Source: Streptomyces sp. LBL (GTDB lineage Bacteria; Actinomycetota; Actinomycetes; Streptomycetales; Streptomycetaceae). Taken from it: DNA of 44,350 nucleotides. A model generated the notes under the pieces. That model was not told the origin of the DNA, did not search any database, and saw only the letters and a list, made by a program, of their open reading frames with translations. The stretch is taken from assembly GCF_029893585.1 (NCBI RefSeq), contig NZ_JARXYX010000052.1:1-44350 (forward strand), in the 5' to 3' direction. A program made the position numbers and the translations under genes. Of the stretch, positions 35,712 through 43,864 are shown one piece after another (within the stretch, counting starts at the first letter, position 1; each line of letters begins with the position of its first letter).

Positions 35712-36989
35712 ATGAGCTGCCCGCTGTGCGGCGACGCCTGCACGGACGCCGATCTGACTCCGCTGCTCACCCCCGAACTCACCTGGCTGTGGCTGGCCCT
35801 GGCGGCGGCGGCCGACCGGCGCGGGGACGAGACCCTCACCGCAGGCCCCGCGGTCACCGTGACGGTGCCGGCCGCGCCGGCCGAGCGCGCGGCAGCAGCC
35901 GGCCTCATCGGCGGACGCCCGCTGGAGCCCGGCCAGCGGCGCCGCGTCAGCCTGGAGGAACTGACCGCGGCGTTGGCCACACGCGGCCCCTCACTCACCC
36001 CCGGCGCCGTCGCCGCCCACGCCAGCACCCGCCGCCTGGCAGCAAAAGCCCGCAGCCGCGCCGAGCACACGGCCGCATCCGACCGGCTCCGTACTCAACT
36101 CGAAAGCGCCGTCGCCGGCCTGCCCCACCACGTGCGGGAACGCGTGGGACCGGACACCGTCTTCAGCCGACTGCACAGCGCCGGATGGATCACCCGACTG
36201 CTCAACACACCGGATCCCGCTGCACTGCTCGCCCAGGCGCTGCAGGTCGCCGGCAGCCTGCCTCCACCCGGCCGGCGCATCGACCGCCGCACGCTGGTGC
36301 CGGGCAACCCCCACGCACTGGACAGCGGAGCCCTGCCCGCGCTCGTCCTCGCCCTGACCGGATCCTCCGCGACCACGGTGCGCTCCAGCTGGGCCCGACT
36401 CGGAGTGGACTGCGACGACCTGCTCGGCGGACTCATCATCACCGGAATCACGCCCCGAGGATGGCGGATACCGCCCGGCGCGACCTTCACCCTGCCGCCC
36501 AGAGAACTCGCCAAGATCGCATGGGAGCGTCCCCAGATCCCCGGCACGTGGGTCTTCGTCACGGAGAACCCGTCCGTGCTCGCCGCGGCGAGCACCCACG
36601 CCCTGGCCCAGGACACGGCCACCACACCACGGGTGATCTGTACGGCCGGCACACCCTCACAGCTGGAATGCGAAGCCGTCGGCGCGCTGTCGGACGCCGG
36701 CTGGCACATCGCCGTCCGCGCCGACTTCGATCAGGCCGGACTGGCGCACATGCGCGCTCTCCTCGCTGCCGCACCGGCCGCGGTCGCGTGGCGGATGAGC
36801 GCAGCCGACTACCTCACGGCTGTCCCCGGGGGCACCGAAACCCTGCACCTGCAGGCATCGGATGCTCCCTGGGATGCGAGCCTGGTGTCCGTGATGCGGG
36901 AGCATTCCGTGCCCGTGTACGAGGAGGACCTCCTGCCCGCATTGCTCGCCGACATCACCGCCGGCACGCCGGGCTCATCCCAGCCCTAA
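35712..36989 (+). CDS. jetD: Wadjet JetD-like Toprim nuclease (DUF2399/DUF3323, TIGR02679)
   Basis: 425-residue intact protein. N-terminus MSCPLCGDAC has paired cysteines. The C-terminal half holds the topoVI-like Toprim core: Glu285 in FVTENPSVL, ICTAGTPSQLE as the next strand, and Asp338/Asp340 in VRADFDQAGL. These acidic residues coordinate metal in the family and are needed for DNA cleavage. An N-terminal arm domain (DUF3323) precedes. The start overlaps the jetC stop (ATGA). JetD is the plasmid-cutting subunit of Wadjet. I assign the cassette to the DUF2397/2398/2399 type, type III from memory. Confidence 0.85.
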   Translation: MSCPLCGDACTDADLTPLLTPELTWLWLALAAAADRRGDETLTAGPAVTVTVPAAPAERAAAAGLIGGRPLEPGQRRRVSLEELTAALATRGPSLTPGAVAAHASTRRLAAKARSRAEHTAASDRLRTQLESAVAGLPHHVRERVGPDTVFSRLHSAGWITRLLNTPDPAALLAQALQVAGSLPPPGRRIDRRTLVPGNPHALDSGALPALVLALTGSSATTVRSSWARLGVDCDDLLGGLIITGITPRGWRIPPGATFTLPPRELAKIAWERPQIPGTWVFVTENPSVLAAASTHALAQDTATTPRVICTAGTPSQLECEAVGALSDAGWHIAVRADFDQAGLAHMRALLAAAPAAVAWRMSAADYLTAVPGGTETLHLQASDAPWDASLVSVMREHSVPVYEEDLLPALLADITAGTPGSSQP

Positions 36990-37957
36990 AGGTTCCGGCA
37001 GTCCTGCCGCGGCCCTCGCCATGGTGTTCAAGCTCGTCGAGTCCGCCCAGGCCGTTGGCGCGCGATCACCGCATCCACCTCGTCGCGCTGGTCGAGCCGG
37101 GCCCGCTTCCAGGCGGTCACCTCGTCGAACGGCCAGAGACCGGCGCAGCATGACACGGGTTTGCTGCGCACCGTGAACGAGTAGACGTGCACTGCGTCCC
37201 CAGCAGGCAGGGAGGTGACACTGCGCGCCGGTGACGGAGAGTGTCGGCCTTGGGCCTGCACATGGTGCTGCTCAAGGATCTGCGACATGCCCGTAGCAGC
37301 GGACGGCGGCGTATTTTGACGCAAGGTTCACTTATTAGGGAATTGCGGTAGTCGGGATCGCACCGAATCGCGCACCCCTCACCACCAGCGCAAGCGAGCC
37401 CACCTGACGGCACCGCAGCTCCGATCGCACCTTGCGCATCCTGCGGATGTTCCTCAACCGCCGCGCGTCGGGCGCCTATGAAGGAATCACCGTGGAAGGC
37501 GGCAACGTCGTCGTGATCAGCCTGGCCGTCTGCGCGCGAGCCGAGAGGCCGGCTGACTCCTACCGCCCTCGCTGAGCGCGCCTGGCCGTGCACGGGCCCT
37601 GCGGGCGGCTTCTGCCCACTCTGGCGCAGGACCTCGGTGCCACCACGCCACAGCCTCGCATAGGGTCACACACGAAAAGACCGAATACGAATCGGTTAAC
37701 CGGAACTCTGCATCGAATCTCGGAACAATTCTTATTCTGAGTAAAAGAATTCCTCCTCTGTTGTTCTCGGCGGAATTCTTCTGTCGAAAGGGGTGTGATC
37801 CGCAGCCGCGTGACCGAGGCAACTGGTAGATCACGAACTGCCGCGGGTCAGCCCGGACGGAGGCCTGGTTGGCCCCGGATGTCAGAAAAACGGTCTCCAT
37901 CGCTACTCCTTATCGGAGCGAGGGCACCGGCCCTTGCCGGAGGAGGAACACAGCGTC
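36990..37957. other. 968-base region with an A/T-rich promoter-like block
   Basis: No intact gene. Minus-strand frames near 37040-37320 include WPFDEVTAWKRARLDQRDEV, and the plus strand near 37435 encodes RILRMFLNRRASGAYEGITV; both look like fragments of unrecognised proteins. Bases ~37670-37790 have clearly lower G+C than anything nearby and contain an inverted repeat listed separately; this block probably drives the downstream sigma-like operon. Confidence 0.5.
37745..37780. promoter_or_regulatory. AAGAATTCC inverted repeat in A/T-rich leader
   Basis: Perfect 9-base arms AAGAATTCC (37745-37753) and GGAATTCTT (37772-37780), 18 bases apart, within the A/T-rich block upstream of the small gene and sigma ORF. 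Possible operator or transcript hairpin; the spacer is CT-rich. Confidence 0.55.
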
Positions 37958-38215
37958 GTGGACAGCACAGTTGTCAGCGCGGCAATGACCGTGGCCGCGT
38001 GCTCGGTCGGAGGCATCGCTCGGGTGCTCGTGGCCCGGATCACCGCCCGGGCCCTGTTGAGGAGGGCTCGCATCGAAGAGCAAGGCCGCACGGCCCGCGT
38101 CAACGCGCTATGGGAGGGCGGTACCTTGCAGGAGCGGGACGAGACGGGCCGTCACCTGGCAGTGCGTCAGGGAGCACGGGGGAGGGAAGACAGCCGTGGA
38201 TCGTATGGAGGATGA
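37958..38215 (+). CDS. small hypothetical protein upstream of sigma ORF
   Basis: 85 residues from GTG 37958, which follows GGAGGAGGAA at a good distance; a TTG at 37934 is an alternative. The N-terminal part VSAAMTVAACSVGGIARVLV is hydrophobic enough for one membrane segment; the remainder is basic and helical (ITARALLRRARIEEQGRTAR). It overlaps the sigma ORF start by 20 bases, so the two are cotranscribed. A membrane-anchored partner or anti-sigma peptide would fit by position, but nothing in the sequence proves it. Confidence 0.55.
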   Translation: MDSTVVSAAMTVAACSVGGIARVLVARITARALLRRARIEEQGRTARVNALWEGGTLQERDETGRHLAVRQGARGREDSRGSYGG

Positions 38216-39308
38216 CACCGCATCCGTGCCCGTTCCCGGCGCGCGGCACCAGGCAGCGACGCCGGCAGACATCGGCACTTCCTACCAGGAGGACCGGCCC
38301 TACCTCATCCGGTTCCTTCTGCGCCATGGAGCGGAATACCCGGAAGCCGAAGACGCCGTGCACAGCGCCTTCGTGGAACTGATGCGCTCAAAGCAGCCGG
38401 TGCGCAGCCCGCGTGCGTGGCTGCGCACGGTCGCCCTGCGGGCCTTCCTGCGGCAATCGGTCCCTGAGCAGCCTGAAGACGATCTTGCTGAGCGTCTGGC
38501 GGAGACGAGCGCGGACTGGCGCACCCCTCTGCAGGCGGCAGAACTGAACGAGCAGCAACGTTACGTCTTGTACACACTTCTTCAACTGCCCTTCAAACAG
38601 CGCAGTGTGATGGCCTGGCATCTCGACGGATTCTCCACCGCCGAGATCGCCGAATCGATGGGCCTGGAACAAGCGGCGGTTCTGCAGAACCTCTTGCGGG
38701 CCCGCCGCAGCCTCAAGCAGCAGCTCGGCATCACCGACCGAAGGAGGCCGCAGCGAGCAACGTCGAACGCACTCCCGATGACGAACTGGACCTGCTCCTC
38801 GGACAGATGGACGCCTCGCTCCTGCAGGCTGTCCGGACCCGCATCATCCCGCAGGGCTCGGACGCCGACCACGGCCATGGCACAGTGCCCCGAAACGGGA
38901 CCCACCCACGCCGATGTGGACCAGGACACCGACGAAGCACTCGACCATGTACTGGGCACGGCCGACGACGCATTGCTGACGGCTGTCGAGAATCGCGCCC
39001 GCCGCCCCGCCAACCTGCCCGCTGAGCCCGCCGACGTACACGAATCAGATGGAGCCGCTGAAAGGATTGAGGGGCAGGGACACCCGTACAGGACCGGAAC
39101 AGTCAAATGGTTCAACGCGGAAAAGGGGTACGGCTTCATCTCGGTCGATGCCGCCGACGGTAGCCCGTCCGTCGACGTCTTCGTCCACTACAGCGCTATC
39201 CAAATGGACGGACACCGAACCCTTGAGGAAGGACAGCGTGTCCAGTTCACCATCTCGCACGGCCAGAAAGGACCCCAAGCGGACGGCGTGAGGTATGTGA
39301 ACGGATAA
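38196..39308 (+). CDS. ECF-type sigma factor continuous with cold-shock domain
   Basis: One 370-residue frame. Residues ~28-95 match sigma region 2 (SYQEDRPYLIRFLLRHGAEY, PEAEDAVHSAFVELMRS, RSPRAWLRTVALRAFLRQ) and ~125-175 region 4 with HTH (KQRSVMAWHLDGFSTAEIAE SMGL). A ~125-residue linker follows, then a complete cold-shock domain at 301-370 with RNP1 KGYGFI and RNP2 VDVFVHY and a C-terminal GQKGPQADGVRYVNG. GTG 38196 has GGGGGAGGG upstream. No stop lies between the halves. The linker looks partly out of frame, so this may be two genes merged by compensating frame changes; ATG 38879 could start a separate cold-shock protein of 143 residues. Confidence 0.75.
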   Translation: MDRMEDDTASVPVPGARHQAATPADIGTSYQEDRPYLIRFLLRHGAEYPEAEDAVHSAFVELMRSKQPVRSPRAWLRTVALRAFLRQSVPEQPEDDLAERLAETSADWRTPLQAAELNEQQRYVLYTLLQLPFKQRSVMAWHLDGFSTAEIAESMGLEQAAVLQNLLRARRSLKQQLGITDRRRPQRATSNALPMTNWTCSSDRWTPRSCRLSGPASSRRARTPTTAMAQCPETGPTHADVDQDTDEALDHVLGTADDALLTAVENRARRPANLPAEPADVHESDGAAERIEGQGHPYRTGTVKWFNAEKGYGFISVDAADGSPSVDVFVHYSAIQMDGHRTLEEGQRVQFTISHGQKGPQADGVRYVNG

Positions 39309-39560
39309 ACAGTCCCGCGTCCACACACCGATTTCTGCCAGATAGGGACTTGCAGACTGTCACCGGACGCAGAGACGCGATGTTCGGCGGGGCGCCAAAT
39401 TCTGGAAGGAAGGACACCACAGGCTCGTACACGGGGCAGGTGAGACGGGCCGGCCACGAGCACGCGGCCTCGATCCCCTGGTCCAGCGAACATGCAGCGT
39501 CCTCCCGGAACGGTACCGGCGCACCGGTCTGCCGTCTTTGCCGTAATCCCGAGACGTCCG
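39309..39560. other. convergent intergenic gap, nothing recognised
   Basis: 252 bases between the cold-shock end and the end of the large minus-strand pseudogene. No gene, RNA or strong terminator seen. Confidence 0.5.
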
Positions 39561-39659
39561 TCAGCTCCCGTAGGCGTCATCGATGGCTCCGGCGTTGATC
39601 AGGGCCACACGCAATGCCGCACGCTCGGGGGTGTTCTCGGCGGGTGCCGCGGCATAGAG

Positions 39660-41455
39660 GTCGGCAGCGCGGCGGACGGTCCTGGCCCGATAACCGTTGG
39701 CCGGCCCGTGGCCGAGGGCAGCGGCAGCGATGAACTGGGCACCAGGAGAAGCGGGAGTGCGGGCGGCGCGTTTGACCAGGTAGTCGGCTTCTTCCAGGTC
39801 GGGCTGCTGGGTGAGAGTGGCGACAGTGAGCTCCAGCCACAGGTCCTGGTCAAGACAAGCGGCGAACACGAAATGCCCGACCCCGCGCAAGGCGGCAGCC
39901 GGCAGACCGGCACCCAGGGCAGTACGCCACAGACCAGCGGCCCGCTCGGTCACCTCGCCGCTCTCTGACCGGGCGGTGTAGGTGGCGAGCTGGGACAGCA
40001 TCGCGGATACGGCCACGGCCCCGCCGGCGCAGCCGGCGAGTCCGGCGAGGAACTCCGCGGCAGGGCCGAGGGGTTCGGCATTGTCCAACAGCGGAAGGAA
40101 GACCCGGCAGAGGGAGCCTTCGGCGTCCGGCGCGCACAGGACACGCCACAGACCGGTGTGGTCCAGCCGGGGCAGCAATGCTGCGTCGGGCTTGCCGTGA
40201 GTCAGCCAGACACGCGCAGGGCGCCATGCCGGCTCCAAGGGCAGGAGTGTGTCGATGTGGTCGGCCGTCCAGGTGGGGTCGCAGCGGTGGAGCAGGGTGA
40301 GGCAGAACCCGATGACCGCGAGAGCCTGATCGTCGGCCGGCTCGGCACCCAGCAACGCCTCCAGCGTCACCGTCAGCTCCTGGGGCAGACCGCCCGCGGT
40401 GCGCTCCGCAGACTGGACGCCCCAGGCGGTCAGGGAGAGCGGGGCGCTGCCGCCGGGCGCCGTCGTGGCCGCGCCCAGTGGGGAGGAGGTGCCCAGACGC
40501 GGGGTGCTCCAGCCGGTGACCAGATCACGCAGCCACGCCACGGCATCCGCTTCCACGGCCTCCAGGGACGCGCCAGTATCCCAGGCGGACCCGTGGTCGA
40601 GGCCGGCGGTGGCGATGAGCTGGGCGGCGGGGGTGCGGGCGGCACGTTCGGCGACGTGGTCAGCGTCTTCCAGGTCGGGCTGTTGGGTGAGGGCGGCGGC
40701 GGTGAGTTCCAGCCAGGTGTCCTGGGCGAGGCTGTCGGCGAAGGCGAAGTGCCCCACTCCGTGCAGTGCGGCAGTCGGCAGGCCGGCATCGAGTGCGGCG
40801 CCCCAGACGACGGAGACCCCCTCGGCCACCTCGTCGCTTTCGGCGCGGGCGGTGTAGGTGGCGAGCCGGGACAGCATCACCGAGACGGCCTTGTCTCCGC
40901 CCATGCAACCGGCGAGCCCGGCGATGAATGCACCAGCAGGGCCAAGGAGTTCGGCCTCGTCCAGAAGGGCCAGGAAGACCCGGTCGAGAGCGCTCTCGGC
41001 ATGCGGCGCGCATAACGCCTGCCACAGACCGGCACGGTCCAGCCGGGCCAGCAGGGCAGGGTCGGGTCTGCCATGGGTGAGCCAGCTGCGCGCGGGACGC
41101 CACGCCGGATCCAAGGGCAGCAGCGCGTCGGCGTGGTCGGTGACCCAGACAGGGTCGCAGTGGTGAAGCTGGCCGAAGCCGATGATGGCAAGGGCCTGAT
41201 CGTCCGGCTCAGCGCCCAGCACCTCCTCCAGTACCGCCGTCAGCTGCCCGGGCAGTCCCACCGGCGAGGGACTGCCCGGGCAGTCCCTCGCCGGTGCGCG
41301 CCGCGTGCTGGATGCCCCAGGCGGTCAAGGACAGCAGGGCGCTGCCGCCAGGCGCCGTCGTGGCCGCGCCCAGCGGGGAGGAGGTGCCCAGGCGCGGCGT
41401 GGACCAGTCGGTGATGAGGGCACGCAGCCAGGCCACGGCGTCCGCCTCCACTGCC
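39660..41455 (-). repeat. tandem ~0.9-kb internal duplication
   Basis: The DNA at ~40526 and ~41421 (CACGCAGCCA in both) is offset by 895 bases, equal to 867 (289 codons) plus a 28-base insertion near 41260. The two copies encode closely similar protein: LLPLDPAWRPARSWLTHGRP versus LLPLEPAWRPARVWLTHGKP, and WSTPRLGTSSPLGAATTAPG in both. Confidence 0.85.
41261..41294. repeat. 34-bp perfect palindrome / 28-bp duplication scar
   Basis: CCGGCGAGGGACTGCCC followed directly by its exact reverse complement. On the minus strand GGGACTGCCCGGGCAG occurs twice, 28 bases apart; deleting one unit restores the frame EGLPGQLTAVLEEVLGAEP found in the sister repeat. Confidence 0.75.
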
Positions 41456-43864
41456 CCCCAGGGATGCGCCGCTGTTCCAGAGCCGGTGCAGGAGGTTGGA
41501 GATGACCAGCTGCAGCCGCGCCTCGTGCGGCACGCCGGCCTCCTGCGGACGTACGGCGAAGGCGGCCTCGGCGAGAGGGCCCAGCAGACCGGGGCCGAGG
41601 CGGCCGCCCGCAGCGGCGTGGTGGAGAGCATTGAAGTAAGCGGTCTGCAGGGCCGGGCGCGCGGCGGCCGTGGCCACCGTGGTCGGGTCGGCGGCCCAGG
41701 CATCCGGGTCCTGGGTGGCGAGCTCGCCGAGAAGCGCGGCGCGCGCACCATCCCCGTCCTCGTCTTCGTCGTCGAGGGGCACCGGAGTAGCGGCGAGCTC
41801 GGCGACGGCTGCCGCCACTCCATCGGCCTGCACGCGCGCGGTGAAGGCTTCCAGGGGCAGCCCGCCATAGGACTCCACCCAGCTAGTGATCTTCACAACG
41901 GGCCCGGGCAGCTCGGCCGGCGGCCCGTACTTCTCCTCCAGCAGGGCCAGGACCGGCTGCCAGGGCGCGCGCACGGCCTCGGGCAACACGGGGGACAGGC
42001 CCCGCACAATTCGCCACCGGCGCGGCACCGGCCCAGGGAAGGCGTCGGCCCAGGCCCCATCTCCTGCGCGGCGGGCGGTGCGCCCAGGCCCTCGGCGAGC
42101 GCCGCCTCGAGCTCAGCCCGCAGCTCTTGGGGGTAGTGGGCGTCCAGCAGGGCGAGGAAGCTGGCGAGGTCTGCGCTGGGCCACTTCCCGCACGGCATCG
42201 ATCGCCACCTGCCACCATCCGGCCGCAGCCTCGGGATGTTCTCCGTCGAGGGGCCAGGACTCGGCCAGGTGCACGGCCACCAGCCGCGTCCGGTGCTCGG
42301 TGGCGGGCAGCTTGCCGTGCACGCCCCGCAGCCGCTGCGCGACCGGCACGCCCAGCCACGCCTCGGCCAAGGCAAGATCGAGCACGGCCCGCATCAGCGT
42401 CACGACGATGGCATGCGGCGGGTCGGCCAACGTAACCTCGCCGAGGTCGTTGACGATCTCGGCCCGAAAACGCGCATCCTCGTCGCTGAGATGATCGGCC
42501 AGCACGCTGGCGAGCGCAGAACGGGTGATCACGCCCAGCCGGTCCACCCCGGTGCGCAGCCGCCCACCGAGTGGGCGGTATCCACGAGCGCCCGCAGCAG
42601 CAGCCCGCTCTCACTCGAGCGTCGTGAACTCCCCTACCTGCAGGATGCTTTCGAGCACGGCGACCCACGGCCCAGTACGCGACACGCATCAGGACGAACC
42701 GGTCCGGCTGCGCCCGCACCATACTCGTCAGCAGCGCACACGCCGCCATGCCCGCCGCGCTCACCACGGCGACCGCCTGCGACAGCGCACCCAGCCCCTG
42801 CGCACGGATCCGCGTCCAGACGTTCCTCCACCCAGGCACACACCAGCTCCGGCTCCTGGGCCAGCAGCCGCCGCAGATACGGCGCGGTCAGCCAGCGGCC
42901 TTCCTCGGGCAACAGCCGGTACAGCGGCAGCAGCCCAAGGCAGCGCCCACTGACCGCAGCACTGAAGAAGTACACCCCCGCCCGCGGCTCGGTCATCCGC
43001 GCAACCTCGTCCGCGTCCTGCTGCACCGACACCTCCAGCCGGGCCAGCTCCCGCAACCGGTCCGCCCGCTCGGGCAGCCCCAAAAACAGCTGCTCCATGG
43101 CGGCCGTGACGTCGTGGAACTGGCGGCGCGCCTCATCGGCACCACCGCTGGAGCCGTGCAGCACACTGGAAGCGCTGCTGTAGAGCGCTCCAACTGCGGG
43201 CCGCCTCCGTCTCGACCAGCCCCATCTCCTGCCGGGTCTGTTCGGGCCACCAGGTGCCCGATCTGCCGGGTGCGGAACCCGACGCGCTCAGCTTGCTCGG
43301 CACGCAGCTCCTCGACCGCACCCACGAGGACATCAAGATCTCCGGCACCCACCCCGCCCTGCTGCCGCCAGGCAGCAGCCACGGTCCCAGCCGCCTCGGT
43401 CACCGCCTTGGTGGCACTACGCAGTCCAGGAAAATCCTCACCGGCGATGCTGAGAACACCGTCCAGCGCACCCCGCAAACACGACTGCGCCACCTCATAA
43501 GGAGCCCGGAACTCCGCAGGACGGTTCAGGACATGGGCGGCATCCAGCAACAGACTCAACGCCCGCTGCCCGTTGCCGCCTTGAGCCTGCAGCGCCGAGA
43601 CGAGCTCCGCACACAGCCGACGACGGCTCGGCCTGTTCACCGCCAGAAAAGAGGATTGGACACCAGCCCGTCGTAGCCGCCCATTCCTCCCACAACGCCC
43701 CAGCCTCGACAGCGGCAGACACGGCCGCCGACACCACACCCATGCGCCGCCCACCCACCCCGCGACTCCTCGACGGCAAGACCGCGGCCACCTCAACCCA
43801 TGACATCCCGCATCCCAAGAATGACCGATCCGCACAGCCCTCAAGTCAAGGAAAAGCAAGCCAA

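Larger units (their letters stand above)
31433..35715 (+). pseudogene. jetC: Wadjet JetC-like SMC ATPase (TIGR02680), one frame break
   Basis: SMC-like ATPase of ~1427 codons. Walker A GPNGTGKT is at residues 57-64; long coiled-coil arms follow; the C-terminal ABC signature LSGGERRLVVLAPML and Walker B region LRLVPLDEVPAEVDE close the head. The first frame stops at 33604 after GAHLHEGGATPTPG; the continuing protein is in the next frame from about 33550-33600 (PAGPVHEHNLTAVLDIASGH onwards) to 35715. Total length is 3n+2, consistent with one lost base. A (GCAGCC)n tract at ~32143-32168 gives poly-Ala and a 9-bp repeat inflates the signature region. The stop overlaps jetD. JetC would power loop extrusion on plasmid DNA. 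Confidence 0.82.
39561..43806 (-). pseudogene. large subtelomeric protein gene, heavily frameshifted, with tandem repeat
   Basis: Protein-like blocks follow each other on the minus strand through all three frames: MSWVEVAAVLPSRSRGVGGR; SSFLAVNRPSRRRLCAELVS; VLHGSSGGADEARRQFHDVT; RIRAQGLGALSQAVAVVSAA; DRLGVITRSALASVLADHLS; DLASFLALLDAHYPQELRAE; RRWRIVRGLSPVLPEAVRAP; then two related ~290-residue repeats ending at 39561. At least nine frame changes are needed to read it as one product of ~1400 residues. Content is helical, Ala/Leu-rich and solenoid-like, with no catalytic motif I recognise. The longest clean frame is 39561-41261. ATG 43806 or 43743 would be the start. Family not recognised. Confidence 0.65.
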
